Positions 1-11,501 are shown, numbered from the stretch's first letter. The stretch is DNA of 64,000 nucleotides from Rhizomys pruinosus (GCA_009823505.1 VZQC01006354.1:496001-560000); one strand, 5' to 3'. The notes: generated from the letters alone by a model not told the origin. Program-made: numbers and translations.

Positions 1-1250
1 ATGACTGTGTGTGCTGTAGGAGAAGCTAGCATGGGGGAACTGTTTGCAATTTACTTAACAGTTTAATTCCATAAGGAAGAACAAAAGTTCAGTGGGGAAA
101 AAGTGCAATCAACAAAGAGAAAATATTCTCTTGACCTTGTGCATTTGGAGTATCAGAAGCCTGGCCTTTCTGGGCAAGGTGACATCATGATAGGCTTAAG
201 GATATTTGATTAATGTTCCTCTGCTTTAAATCATAAAAATAAGAATTCTATATACACACATGCATACACACCACACACACGCACACACTATGCCAAGGAG
301 TTACATTCCAGAGTAAATACCTTTTAATCCAAAAATCAACATTTCTCAATGGATAAAAGTTTGGTTTTATTTAAAGTCTGGGTGGGTTTCCAACCTGTAA
401 GTATTTGCTTAATTATCTCAGCAATGAAGAGTGATGCTTTTATTAGCAGGGCTTAGAAGCCCATCTGGGTTCTTTGCCACATTTTTATACAGAATCATAA
501 ACCTGTAAATCATACGTACAGTCAGAAAGTCAGAAAACTGTGAGTGCATCTCTGATAGTCATCATCCCATGAAGTTGAGGAAAGACAATTTTTTCCTGGG
601 TCTTAGCCTGTGCGTATGTAAAGTACAGTTAATAGACTCCACGGCAATATACAATACACAAGTGCAGTGTTTCGTGATAATTCTCAAAGCCAGGTGTATT
701 GCTCACTAGTGAAAATGAAACCCTATCAGATCGTGAAGATGTAGCTACCATGGAGTTCCACAGAGTTAGCAAGCAGGAGTGAACTTGCCACTTTGGAATT
801 TGCAGCCATAAGTGGCAGGCATGCCTGTCCCTTCTTGGGAGGGAACAGAAGCTGAATCTCACTGGTGTTTCAGGAGGTGGACTAAGAAAAGTTACTTGAT
901 ACAGCTATTTCCAGCAGGGTCCAGTGCAGATCTGGTGAGACCCAAAGCTTATAGTAAAGAATACAGAGTAACTATGTCTTTCCAATGAAAAACAGCACAT
1001 TAGTAAAATTAATAGAAAATATCACCGATGACAAAACACATACAGATGCTGGTTGTAGCTACTTGACACTTCCTCATAGATTGTGATCTGTTTTTGACAA
1101 ACTTCTTCACAGAACAACAATTTGGTCTTTTGTATATTTTTATCACTAATTTCAAACTTCTTTATTAAATGTTTGAGAGTAAAACTGAAAAACAAACTAA
1201 TGTGTTAAGGATGAGGAGATATACTTCTTTCCATATTCCCTCTGATCCTA
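1..1250. other. Unique sequence, no gene seen
   Basis: No repeat or gene recognised. A short impure CA-rich run lies at about 255-290. Reading frames here are short and resemble no protein family I know. Confidence 0.5.
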
Positions 1251-1254
1251 CCCC

Positions 1255-1770
1255 CAGAAAGCTGGGTTTATGTGACCCAGGATAGAATTCACACCAAGAC
1301 ACAGGCAAAATGAGCTAGTAATTGGGATTTATTTCAACAGCTGAAAAAAGCAAAAGCAGAAGGTGACTATGCCCTTTGAATGGAGACAGCCGGAGTTGAG
1401 TGGCTGTCTGCCGTCTGTGCTCATAACCTCCAGTCTATATTTCCTCTCCCCTGTCTCACCCCCCATGGGTGGGGGGTACTCTCCTTCTTGGAGTAGGCTT
1501 TCTCAGAAGTTTCTCTTACTCACAACTCAATCTGTTACAATTAGATGCACGAGATTAAAAACCTGTAACTCTCCAGACTTCAAGAAGCTCACCAGGGGAA
1601 GAACAACCATGCCTTGTGGGTACTTCTCAGGGGGACTTCATAGGAGCCAATCGGATTCTGCTGAGACTGGCCTTGCTGTGTTTCCCAGGCCTGTCCTTTC
1701 TCAGACCTGTTTACCTTGCCTCTCTTGTGCCCAGATACAAACCCCTTTAATTACCATCCTCATTGTTCCC
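1255..1770 (-). mobile_element. Possible LTR fragment, antisense
   Basis: A moderately GC-rich block with a reverse-complement polyadenylation signal near 1329 (ttattt context) and long pyrimidine-rich stretches, resembling an LTR read backwards. No TG/CA ends or target duplication were fixed, and the family is not recognised. The 174-codon plus-strand frame across it runs on into the neighbouring B1 and is not a gene. Confidence 0.25.
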
Positions 1771-1784
1771 AGCATCACCATTTT

Positions 1785-1832
1785 ATTATTTATTTACTTA
1801 TTTATTTATTATTATTATTATTTTTTTTTTGG
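1785..1832. repeat. (TTTA)n/(TTA)n/T tract, B1 tail
   Basis: Simple A/T repeat that is the reverse complement of the A-rich tail of the following B1. It has expanded into tetra- and trinucleotide units. Confidence 0.8.
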
Positions 1833-1973
1833 TCTTTTGAGACAGGGTCTCCCTGTAGCTCCAGCTGTCCTGGAACTCGCTATGTAGACCAGGCTGGCCT
1901 TGAGCTCACAAAGATCCACCTGCCTCTGCCTCCCAAGTGCTAGGATTAAAGGCATGTGCCACTATGCCCAACT
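1828..1973 (-). mobile_element. B1 SINE, antisense
   Basis: Shows the reverse B1 hallmarks gagacagggtctccctgta, gaccaggctggcctt and cctcccaagtgctaggatt. An imperfect target duplication reads catcaccattttatt on the left (about 1772) and catcccattttaatt on the right (about 1974). B1 is 7SL-RNA derived, transcribed by Pol III and mobilised by L1. Confidence 0.93.
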
Positions 1974-2049
1974 GCATCCCATTTTAATTCATTCATTTTT
2001 AACTCTAACATTTGTTTTCTATCGTTATATAGTGTGATGCAGTTGGGAG

Positions 2050-2405
2050 GAAGAACCTTGTCATAGAGAACCAAATCGTTGAGACCTGAGATGACAGACA
2101 ACACTCAAAGACAGTCAGCCAGAGTCTCCAGGGATGCCCTGGAGAAACTGAAAGACGGGGTCAGAAAAACAGTGGACAATGTAAGGAGCTCTGGAGAAGC
2201 TACCCTTAGAGCAGCAGCAGCAGCAATGCAGGGGGAGTCTGGACAAGCTGACTCTCCTGGACACCGGGTGCTCAGGACTGGCAACCACAGAGCAGAAGAA
2301 AAAAGTCATTTAAAAAGATTTGAGCTGTGGCGACTTAGCAGCTGGGGAGCCTTGGGAATATCAGACCAAGTGTCAAAGGTACAAATGCTGAAAACTGCCC
2401 AATAG
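2050..2405 (+). other. Possible ERV internal remnant with 108-codon frame
   Basis: An open frame of 108 codons starts at 2079. It has a polar, arginine- and lysine-rich N-terminal part and an alanine run encoded by a cag/cagcagcagcaa stretch. I do not recognise the protein. It lies directly upstream of a plausible plus-strand LTR at 2410, so the 3' end of a retroviral internal region is the simplest reading. A chance frame is equally possible. Confidence 0.25.
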
Positions 2406-2409
2406 AATA

Positions 2410-2884
2410 CTGTAGGATAGGTTGTTTCTTCTTTGAAACCACCTGACAGACTGTGTAGTTGGGGGAGGAGCCAGGTTCCCATGGGACCATCTGGCCCAAG
2501 ATTTTGGTGCAGGAGATTTTGGAACTCTGGGACTTTGAGTAGGGATGGAGCCATATAAAAGGCCTGCCACAGGAAGCAGGGCTCTCTCTTACCTCCATTT
2601 GACCAACATGCAGCAGAGGGCAAAGGGGCTGCCCAGGAACACCTGGCGGCCATGTTGGACCGGGAACCCAGCTAGGTGCATGGGTGTGTGTTTCTTTGCC
2701 ATTATCTTGTAAGCAAGACCCATTAAAAGTCTCTAGTTTTAACTAAGATTGGAGAACTCTGTACTTGCATTTCCTTAAATACTGGGCGGAAGCTGAGAGC
2801 TGCAGAGAAGGAAGGCAGCTTCCGGCTACTGTGGGCATAGCTTCGTGCTGTGAGAGTCCCTGTTCTAGAAAGTTTCTGTGCAAC
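2410..2884 (+). mobile_element. LTR (retroviral type), plus strand
   Basis: Begins tgtaggatagg. It has a TATA-like catataaaagg at about 2552 and an attaaa polyadenylation signal at about 2723, and plausibly ends near ctgtgcaaca at 2884. The order U3, TATA, R with poly(A) signal, then U5 is as expected for a roughly 475-bp LTR. The family is not recognised. No second LTR is seen, so it may be a solo LTR or the 3' LTR of a truncated provirus. Confidence 0.5.
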
Positions 2885-3145
2885 AAATTTGCTGTTTCAC
2901 TTTCCCTTTTCCTCTCCCAAAGAACAGTCTGGCTTGGTTTTCAGTGCCTCAGTTTCCTGAGAAATGGGGTTGCTCCCCATTCACAGTAGCTGAAAACATC
3001 TTCACCTCTGTCTGTTCAGTCTACTTCTACCTGAAATTCTCCCATCCCCTCCATTGTTTCACTCATACAGATCTATATGAATTCCCCTTCCCCTTCTCTA
3101 CCCTCCACTGACCCAGAATGAACCCCCACTGCCCCAGAATGAAGC
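2885..3145. other. Unique sequence
   Basis: Nothing recognised. It contains a short imperfect direct repeat around 3100-3145 (acccagaatgaa / gccccagaatgaa). Confidence 0.4.
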
Positions 3146-3149
3146 ACTA

Positions 3150-3317
3150 GTCTTTGTTTGTTTGTTTGTTTTGTTTTTTTGAGACAGGGTCTCCCTACAG
3201 CCCGAGATGTCCTGGAACTCACTCTCTGTAGACCAGGCTGGCCTTGAACTCACAAAGATCTTCCTGTCTCTGCCTCCCGAGTGCTAGGATTAAAGGCATG
3301 CACCACCACGCCCGGCT
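3150..3317 (-). mobile_element. B1 SINE, antisense, with (GTTT)n tail
   Basis: Reverse B1 with gagacagggtctccctac, gaccaggctggcctt and caccaccacgcccggc. The tail is a GTTT run at 3153-3175. A short target duplication tagtctt flanks it (about 3148 and 3318). Confidence 0.92.
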
Positions 3318-3590
3318 TAGTCTTATTTTATTTATTATTTTTGTGTGGTTTTTTTATGCATATCTACAATTGCTAATACATTAGTACATACAGTCATATC
3401 AGCATCCCTTTACTCCCTAAAATGATTAGGACTTAAAGGGTGATTGTTTAAGAGTTGACTATTACTCTGTTTTAACAGTGGGTCTATCCTTGGACAGTAA
3501 CTATTGTTGCAGATAGTCTTCCCACAAGGAAAGACTGGGGAGAGAGCCTGGTCCCCTGAAAACTAGTCTAACAGAGAAAATGACACTGCA
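3318..3590. other. Unique sequence
   Basis: A/T-rich stretch followed by ordinary sequence; no feature recognised. Confidence 0.4.
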
Positions 3591-3759
3591 ACCCTACAAT
3601 TTAGTCATTCCCAAACACTGCAAATAGCCCCAACTGAAAGAAGAAAGGTGGCTTTAAAATCTTCAACCAGTGATCTAATTCCTGATACAGAAATTCCAAT
3701 GCAAAAACAAAAGTAACATGAAAACCAAGACAATAACTCTTCTAACAATCCCAGAGTAA

Positions 3760-4091
3760 GTGTGGTACTTTGAAAGAAAAATAACCCCTATAGGTTTATG
3801 TATTTTAGTACTTGATAGTAAGTGATACTGTGTTTAAGGAGGTGTAGCTTTGCTGGAGGAAGTGTCACTAGAGGTGAGTTTTGAGAGTTCATAGCCTTGT
3901 TCCACACCCAGTTTACTCTGTTTCATGTTTACTATTGGAGATGTGAGTTGAGCTTCTGGATCCTGCTGCCATGCCGCTCACCCATGATGGATGCTTATCC
4001 CTCTGATAAGTATGTCCAAATAAACTTATCCTTCTATAAGTTGTGTTTAGTCATGGTGTTTTATCACAGCAACAGAGAAGTAACCTATACA
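3760..4091 (+). mobile_element. MaLR (MT-type) LTR, plus
   Basis: Starts tgtggtacttt and ends acagagaagtaacctataca. It shows rodent MaLR LTR landmarks: the 3' end contains ccaaataaac (poly(A) signal region) and ggtgttttatcacagcaaca. About 332 bp, solo, inserted in the ORF1 start of the host L1. Confidence 0.75.
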
Positions 4092-4180
4092 TCAATGAAT
4101 CTAAATGAGGACATGGATGAATTTCCAAAAGAAAAAAATTCAAAAGAATGAAGATTAAGATATTTAATGAAATGAAAGAC

Positions 4181-4330
4181 ACAGGGTGTGGTGATGCAGG
4201 CTTTAATCCTAGTACTTGGGGGCACAGGCAAGTGGATCTCTGTGAGATCTCTGTGATCAGCCAGTCTGGTCTACATAGTGAGTTCCCAGCCAACTGTGGC
4301 TACAGAAAGACACTGTCTCAAAAAGACCAA
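4181..4330 (+). mobile_element. B1 SINE, sense, degenerate
   Basis: Sense B1 with gtggtgatgcaggctttaat, ctggtctacatagtgagtt and a terminal gtctcaaaaa. It is older than most B1s here and sits in the ORF1 region of the host L1. Confidence 0.8.
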
Positions 4331-4339
4331 AAAGAAATG

Positions 4340-4600
4340 AAAGAGGACACGAATAAACTCCTGAGAACACAGGAGAAACATCTGAAAGAAATAAGGAAAT
4401 CAATGGAGGATTTGAAAAAGGAATTCAATAAAGAGAAATACTGGAGAAAAAACAAACTAAAATTATAATAGAAATTTAAAATTCATTATGTCAAATAAAA
4501 AACTCAATGGAAAGTTTCACCACTAAAATGGGAAGTACAGAAAACCAAGGTAAAAGCAATTGGTCCATTTAATCTAAGTCAATAATAATTTTTCAATTAC
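4340..4600 (+). pseudogene. L1 ORF1 fragment
   Basis: The 106-codon frame at 4148-4468 runs from B1 into L1. Its second half is lysine/glutamate-rich and coiled-coil-like (residues about 55-100), matching the ORF1 N-terminal coiled-coil region. Stops follow at once, so this is a dead fragment of the host L1. Confidence 0.7.
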
Positions 4601-4607
4601 ATAAGTT

Positions 4608-4806
4608 GGGGGCTGGAAAAATGGGTTAATAGTTAAGAGCACTAGCTTATCTTGCAGAGGACCTGGGTTTAGTTCCCACCATCTACATGGCAGTTTCAGG
4701 GGGATCTAACACCCTCTTCTGGCTTCTGTGGGCAATGAATGCATGTGGTACTCTTACATATAGGCAAAACATGTATACACATAAAATGAAACAGATTAAA
4801 AAAAAC
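4608..4806 (+). mobile_element. B2-family SINE, sense, older
   Basis: Starts ggggctggaaaaatggg, with the tRNA-derived Pol III B-box region gggtttagttccc and the body motif caccctcttctggcttctg. It ends in an A-rich tail. It lacks the doubled block of the younger copies. Confidence 0.85.
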
Positions 4807-4862
4807 CTCTATGAATGGAAAATGCAAGGTCTTTGGGCCATCATGAAAAGACCAAATTTCTG

Positions 4863-5085
4863 AGCTGGAGAGTTGGACTAGCGGTTAAGAGCACCAACCG
4901 CTCTTGCAGAGGACCCGGGTTCGATCCCCAGCACCCACATGGGGGCCGAGAACTGTCCGAGGCTCCAATTCCAGGAGAACTCCAGTTCCAGGGGAATCCG
5001 ACACCAATCTTCTGACCCCCGCGGCATTGCACGATACAGATGCACACACACCTGCAAGCAGACAGTACATTCATACACATACCAA
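4863..5085 (+). mobile_element. B2/B3-type SINE, sense, young
   Basis: Has gctggagagttggactagcg, the B box gggttcgatcccc, and the doubled block (aattccaggag then agttccagggg) followed by gcggcattgcacga. Near-identity to the other copies (8314, 23811, 55305) points to recent activity. It is followed by a very long poly(A). Confidence 0.93.
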
Positions 5086-5097
5086 AAAAAAAAAAAN

Positions 5098-5179
<82 letters not shown>
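5084..5179 (+). repeat. 96-base poly(A) tract containing one N
   Basis: Poly(A) tail of the preceding SINE, uninterrupted apart from an N at 5097. Frames of pure Lys or Phe across it are artefacts. Tails this long are normally found only on very recent insertions, but the N suggests the length may be an assembly product. Confidence 0.95.
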
Positions 5180-5180
<1 letters not shown>

Positions 5181-5184
5181 ACAA

Positions 5185-6366
5185 AAAACTCCTCATAGCC
5201 TATTATAATTAAACACTGTATAGAACAAAGAAAATGTATTGAGAGAAACAAGAGAGAAAATGCCAGCAATAGATAGAGGAAGAATAACAGTTGGTCTATG
5301 ACTAGAAAATGCAAAGGCCACAAACATGCTGGTTGGATTTCAAGTTCAGAAAGACCCCAGCTGCCAGCTAAGTCTATTATACCCAGCAGAACTATCTATC
5401 ATAATTGAGGAAGAAAGACAAACATCCCATGATAAAAGAATTTATAACTGCTAAGTCAGCTGTACAGACAATAATGAAAGGGATATTTTGGATTGAAGTG
5501 AATGATAAATACATCTGAGGTTACAGGAAAATAAGAGATGCTTCAACAATGGTCAAACAAATGAGGGTTAAGAAAACACCAAACACCACAAAGTCAAAAT
5601 GATGGGAAGTAAAACACAGTTTTCAGTAATAAGTTTGAATAGTAATGATCTCAATTCTCTAATCAAAAGATACAGAGTAGATTAGATTAAAAATTACAGG
5701 TTCCTTCTATTTGCTCCCTCCAAGAAACACACCTCCCCATCAAAGATATGTTCATGAAACAAATGTTTCTAGATATAAAGCTAATCTCAACACTGTAATA
5801 GTGGGTGGCTTTGGTATTTGACTCTTACCAATAATTAGATTATCCTGACAATAAAACAAAACAAAATCAAAATAGAGAATTCCAGCACTTGGGAGGCAAT
5901 GTCAGATCTCTGTGACTTTGAGGCCAGCCTTGTCTATGCAGTGACTTCTAGGCCAGCCAGTTCTAAGAACATAAAGATCCTGTCTCACATAGAGACACAT
6001 CAGAGTGAAATGACATCATAGTTCAAATGTACTTAACATCTACACAACATTTCATCCAAACACTGAGGAATACACCTTTGTTCCTGCAGCCCTTGAAACT
6101 GTCTCTAAAAAAGATACTGTAGTAGGACACAAAGCAAGTCTTGTCAAATACAAGAAAATCAAAATAACATCTTAGATTCTGTCTGACCATAATGAAATAA
6201 AGGTAGAAATCAACTGACAAAATAAAACTAGGGAAATTCACAAGATCATAAAGTTTAAAAAAGCATACTAATGAATAGTGATTGTATCACTAAAGAAACC
6301 AAATAAGAACTTTTTAAGTTCCTAAAATTGAAAATTAAACTGCATAACAAAACCTATGGAATATAA
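5185..6366 (+). pseudogene. L1 ORF1 3' end and ORF2 endonuclease-domain fragment
   Basis: Around 5380-5440 is the stretch typical of L1 ORF1 3' ends (tatacccagcagaactatc). From about 5600 the text matches ORF2 start and endonuclease (5640-5760 and 6020-6300), with many stops and a B1 at 5875. Part of the host L1; no intact frame. Confidence 0.7.
5875..5992 (+). mobile_element. B1 fragment, sense
   Basis: Contains ccagcacttgggaggcaatg, tttgaggccagccttgtct and a terminal gatcctgtctcac. It is 5'-truncated and degenerate. Confidence 0.7.
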
Positions 6367-6369
6367 TCT

Positions 6370-7970
6370 TTTATTCTTTTAAAAAATTTTTAAAAATTTT
6401 TATGTTTCATACATAATTTTTTAATCAGTCTTAATCACTTTTATACCCATTTCTCCATTGTCACCCTCCCACAGCAAACCCCACCCCAGCCAGAGTTCAC
6501 ACACTTTACCATTTGTGCTAGGGTCCATTGAGCCAAAAACTCTCCCCGCCCACTCCTCAGTGCCAGCTCATCCCCTGAGCTCTATTCGGCCTATCTGGAG
6601 TCCCTTTTCTAAAGAAGACCATGTTTTCCTCACCCTCTTTTGCAATGTTCCTAGAACCCTGGGTGGTTGAAGCTGAATATAAGTGATACTCTGTAGAATC
6701 CTAATCTCCACGGTTTCATCATTTGTGCCCTTTTGAGTTCCTGGCCTCCTGTAGCATGTGGGAGCTTCCTTAATGAGAGTTAAGAGGTAATTAATGCCTC
6801 CTTGGCTCCTTGTTCTCTGTTGCAAGGGCCTTATGTGTAGAGGTTGCACTGTACATGTGTCATCTAGTCATGAGCAATTCGTACACCATGTTTGTGTGTG
6901 TCCAGTTGTGGGACACAGTACTATTCTTCATCCGGTGCAAAAGGAGCTTCTTTGTTGAGTGGTATCTGGGATATTAGTCTGTAAATACAAGGATATCTCT
7001 TTTGTAGTTAGCAAGATGTTACCTTAGCCTAGGGATGTGTCAACTTTGGGAATTTCTCTAAAATCTATGAACTCTCCTTCCTTGCATGCATCCAGCCATG
7101 TTTACAATACCATATATGAGTTTCTCCCACTGAGTGAGCTTTAGGTCTAATTAGTTAGCCACTGATTTCTCCCAAAATAAAAATACCACTATTGCGCCCA
7201 TATCACATGCTGTGCTGGTAATTGATATGGATATTTGGTCTTAAAACTGGTGTTTGACCACTGATTGATGTTCTCTCTTAGCAGCTTGCATAGTGCTCTC
7301 CAAAGCTATGAGAGATGGCCTTCAGGGGAGATGGCTTCCAGATAAGTTCCAGCTTCATTGCCCCAAATCCACTTTCCAAAGTATGTCCTGTCTTCAGCAA
7401 TAAGGTCTTAACTTCAGGTTCTGGCAGGCAATCAAGGGCTGTGGCAATAAATAGCCTGTATAATTTTGCAAATCTCATGGACTACCCTGGCCAATGACTC
7501 AAAGGAAGCCTTCACCTTTGCACATGGACTTATGTAGAGATTTTGTAAGTGTAATTTGTCAATAGATTGTTATACTAATATGATTCTCTCAGGATTTTTT
7601 TACCCCAGCTGCACATAATTTATCTCTCCTTTCTCCCCTTACCTGTCTAGTCCTCCCTCGATATCTTTTCCATGTATTCTCCATTTAAAGTATCCTCATT
7701 TCTCCCTTGATATTGCCAGGATCCTATAACCCCACTTCTCTTGGGCTCCTGTTTCCCTTTATCCTCACCTTTCCTGCTATGACCCTTCCTTTCCCCTCCC
7801 ATTTATATACCCTGATTTTATCCATTTCTCCCTTAGGAGCCACCTACTAGTCACCTACGAGTCTTCTGTCTCAGATTCCCTCTTTCCCTGTTCCCTAGGA
7901 ACACTTTCCTGTTTCCTTTTCATTTACCTGGTTGCTGCAGTTACATCAGGATATATATTTGTTGCTAGGA
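6370..7970 (-). other. 3' UTR of the minus-strand L1
   Basis: About 1.6 kb between the ORF2 stop (tca at 7971-7973, TGA on the minus strand) and the 3' target duplication. Pyrimidine-rich on the plus strand at 7640-7900, i.e. a purine-rich tract at the start of the UTR, as usual for L1. The 3' terminus near 6370-6420 is T/A-rich. It differs from the other 3' UTR types in the window (36230-36790, 29796-31290, 57770-58890). Confidence 0.6.
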
Positions 7971-8313
7971 TCAGAAAATGAGGGATAATATGTGTTGTTT
8001 GTTTCTCTGAGTCTGTACTACTTCACTTAGCATGACAGCCTCTTGTTCCATCCATTTACCTGCAAATTTCATGATGTCGTCTTTCTTTACCACTGCATAG
8101 AACTCCATTGTGTAAATGTGCCACATTTTCATTATCTACTCATCAGTTCTGGGACACTTGAGTTGCTTCCAGCTCTTCACTATTGTGGAAAAAGCAGCAA
8201 TAAACGTGGATCTGCAAGTATCTCTGCAATAGGATGATTCCTTTGAGTATATACCCAGGAGTGGTATGACTGGATCAAATGGTAGGTTCATTATTAGTCT
8301 TTTAAGAGTTCTC

Positions 8314-8548
8314 TTGGGCTGGAGAGATAGCCTAGAGGTTAAGAGCGCTGACTGCTCTTGCAGAAGACCCAGGTTCGATCCCCAGCACCCACATGGCGGC
8401 TGAGAACCGTCTGTAACTTCAATTCCAGGAGAACTCCAGTTCCAGGGGAATCCAACGCCCTCTTCTGACCTCCGCGGCATTGCACGACATGGGTGCACAA
8501 ACCTACATGCAGACAGTACATTCACGTACATAAGAAAAAAAAAAAAAA
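8314..8548 (+). mobile_element. B2/B3-type SINE, sense
   Basis: Flanked by target duplication aagagttctc (8304-8313 and 8549-8558). Contains the doubled 17-bp block at about 8417-8450, gcggcattgcacga and an A18 tail. Inserted in the minus-strand L1 ORF2. Confidence 0.95.
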
Positions 8549-8750
8549 AAGAGTTCTCCACACTGCTTTCCAAACAGTTGCACCAGTTTGCAATCCCACC
8601 AGCAGCAAATGAACATTCCTGTTTCCCCACAATATCTACAGCATTTGGTATCATTAGTTTCCTTGATCTCAGCCAGTCTTACCCGGGTAAGAGGAAATCT
8701 TAAAGTTGTTTTAATTTGGAATTAATTACTAATGAAGTCAAACACTTTTT

Positions 8751-8983
8751 AAAAATTTTTAAAAATTTTTGTGTGTATGAATGTACTGTCTGCATGTAGG
8801 TTTGTGCACCCGTGTCATGCAATGCCGCAGAGGTCAGAAGAGGGTGTCAGATTCCCCTGGAACTGGAGTTAAAGACGGTTCTCAGCTGCCATGTGGGTAC
8901 TGGGAATCAAACCCAGGTCCTCTGCAAGAGCAGTCGGCACTCTTAACTCTAGGCCATCTCTCCAGCCCTTTTTTTTTTTTTTC
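8751..8983 (-). mobile_element. B2/B3-type SINE, antisense
   Basis: Reverse SINE from the T-rich tail to ctagg ccatctctccagccc. Target duplication caaacacttttt at 8739-8750 and 8984-8995. Only one copy of the 17-bp block is present here (cctggaactggagttaaag), so it is deleted or belongs to an older subtype. Confidence 0.93.
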
Positions 8984-8995
8984 CAAACACTTTTT

Positions 8996-9150
8996 TGTTG
9001 TTGTTGTTCTTTTCGAGACAGGGTCTCCCTGTAGTCCCAGCTGTCCTGGAACTTACTCTGTAGACCAGGCTGGCCTTGAACTCACAAAGATCCACCTGCC
9101 TCTGCCTCCTGAGTGCTAGGATTAAAGGCGTGCACCACCACGCCCAGCTC
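8996..9150 (-). mobile_element. B1 SINE, antisense, same target site
   Basis: Reverse B1 (cgagacagggtctccctgta to caccaccacgcccagc), followed at 9151 by another copy of ccaaacacttt. The site already used by the SINE at 8751 was therefore hit again. Confidence 0.93.
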
Positions 9151-11261
9151 CAAACACTTTAAGATGTTTCTTACCCATCTTTATTTCTTCTTTTGAGAAC
9201 TCACTTTAGCCCCTCTTTTAATTGGGTCAAATGTTTTCTTGGTCCTTTGTTTTCTGAGTAATTTATATACTCTGGATGTTGAACTTCTGACATATGTGTC
9301 CCTGGTGAAGATTTTCTCCCAGTCTGTGGGTTGTCTCTTCACTACTTTGAAAGTTTCTTTTGCTGTACAGAATCTTTTCAATTTAGTGAGGTCCCACTTG
9401 TTGATTGTGGACCTTAATTCCTGAGCAACTACTGTCTGATTTAGAAAGTCCTTTCCTACTCCTCTATCTTATAGGTTACTACCAGTGTTTCTTCTAATAG
9501 TTTCAGAGTTTCGTCTTTCACCTTGAGGTCTTTGATCTATTTGGAGTTAACTTTTGCGCAAGGTGAAAGATAAGGGTTTAGTTTCATTCTTCTACAGAGT
9601 TTTGCCAGTACCATTTACTGAAGATGATGCCTTTCCTCCATTGACTGTTCTTGGCCCCTTTGTCAAATATGAGGTGGCTGAAATTGTATGTACTCAATTT
9701 TGGGTCTTCAATTTTGTTCCATTGATCTATGGGTCTATTTTTTGTGCTAGTACCATGCTGGTTTCAGGACTATATCTCTGAAATGGAGTTTGAAATCTGG
9801 TACAGTAATCCCCTTGCCTGCATTGCTCTTTATGCTCAGGGTTACTTTATCTATTCGGGGTCTTTTGTCCTTCCATATGAATTTTAGGATTTTTCTAATT
9901 CTGTGAAAAATGCCGCCATGGGGATATTGATTAGGTTTGTATTAATTCTACATATTACTTTTGGTAGGATGGTCATTTTTACTATATTAATTCTTCCAAT
10001 CCATGAGCATGGGAGGTCCTTCCATCTTCTGGTGTCTTCCTCAATCTCTTTATTTAAAGACCTAACTTTGTCATTTTTAGAGATCTTTAATGTCTTTGGT
10101 CAGGCTTATTCTGAGATATTTTTTGAAGCTATTGTGAAGGGTGAGGTTTCCATGTACTCATTTTCCAATTGCTTATTATTGAAATATAAGAAGGCTACTG
10201 GTTTTGTATATTTATTTTGTAAATGGCCACTTTACTAAAAGTATTAATCATTTCAAGGAGTTTTCTGGTGGAAGTTTTGGCATCCCTTAAGTGTAATATC
10301 GCATATCTGCAAAAAGGTATAGTTTGACCTTTTCATTTCCAATTAGTACTCCTTTCATTTCTTTCTCTTGTCTTCTTGTTCTAGCAAGAATTTCAAGCAC
10401 TATCTTAAAAAGGAGTCCAGATAGTGGACAGCCTTGCCAGGCTCCTGATTCTAAGGGAAATGTTTCTAATTTTTCTCCATTTAAAATGTGGGTTCATTGC
10501 ATATAGCTTTAATTATGTTGAGGTATGCTCCTTCTGCTCTAATTCCCTCTAGGACTTTAAACCTAAAGGCATGTTGAATTTTATCCATCAATTAAAATGA
10601 TCATGTGATTTTTGTCTTTGAGTCCATTTATATGATTATAACATTTATTGACTTATGTATGTTGAACCATTCTACATCTTTAGAATAAATCTTACTTGAT
10701 CATGGTGGATGACCTTTTTGATGTGTGCCTGTATGCAGTTTGCAAGTATTTTTTTTGAGAATTTTTGCACCTATATTCACTAAGGATATGGATCTATAGT
10801 CTTCTTTTTTAAGTCCATCTGGGCCTCAGCTTTTTTTAGTTGGGAGGTTTTATATTACTGTTTCAATTTCCTCATATGTTATGGATCTGTTTAAGCTGTT
10901 AATCCCTTCTTGATTAAGCTTTGGGGATTCCCATGATTTCAGATATTCATCTATTTCTTCCACATTTTCAAATTTAATAGAGCATAGGTTTGTAAAGTAT
11001 TCCGATATTATTGTCTGGATCTTTTTGTTGTCTGTTATGATGTTTCTCCTTTCATCTCTAATTTTGTTGATTTGCAGTTACTCTTTCTTTCTTTTGGCTA
11101 ACTGGGCTACAGGTCTGTCTATCTTGTTTTTCCTTTCAAAGCACTAGCTCTTAGACTCATTAATTCTTTGTATTGTTTTCTTTGTTTATAGTTCATTAAT
11201 CTCTGCTCTGGTTTTTGGTATTTCTTCTTATTCTTTCTTATTTCTTTCTTTTTTTTAATTT

Positions 11262-11501
11262 TTTTTTAATTTTATTTATTTCTGTATGTGTATGAATGTA
11301 CTGTCTGCATGCAGGTGTGTGCACCCGTGTCGTGCAATGCCATGGAGGTCAGAAGAGGGTGTCGGACTCCCCTGGACCTGAAGTTCTCCTGGAATTGGAG
11401 TTTCAGACGGTTCTCGGCCACCATGTGGGTGCTGGGGATCGAACCTGGGTCCTCTGTAAGAGCGGTCGGCGCTCTTAACCGCTAGGCCATCTCTCCAGCC
11501 C
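11262..11501 (-). mobile_element. B2/B3-type SINE, antisense
   Basis: Flanked by cttatttctttctt (about 11236 and 11502). Contains the doubled block in reverse (gaagttctcctggaattgg), gggatcgaacctggg and aggccatctctccagccc. The antisense frame of 60-65 codons recurs at every copy of this SINE and is not a gene. Confidence 0.95.

Noticed and set aside
2079..2405. 108-codon frame as a host gene
   Set aside because: Adjacent to an LTR with a matching orientation and without recognisable homology; at most an ERV remnant.
4841..5323. 160-codon frame with a long phenylalanine run, and mirror lysine-run frames
   Set aside because: Translation of the poly(A) tail and SINE.
8339..8521. Family of about 60-65 codon frames with a common MYCLH...CR(G/A)GQKR pattern, repeated at 8339, 11296, 23835, 25315, 55329, 59782 and others
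   Set aside because: They are the antisense translation of one SINE; recurrence follows the repeat, not a gene family.
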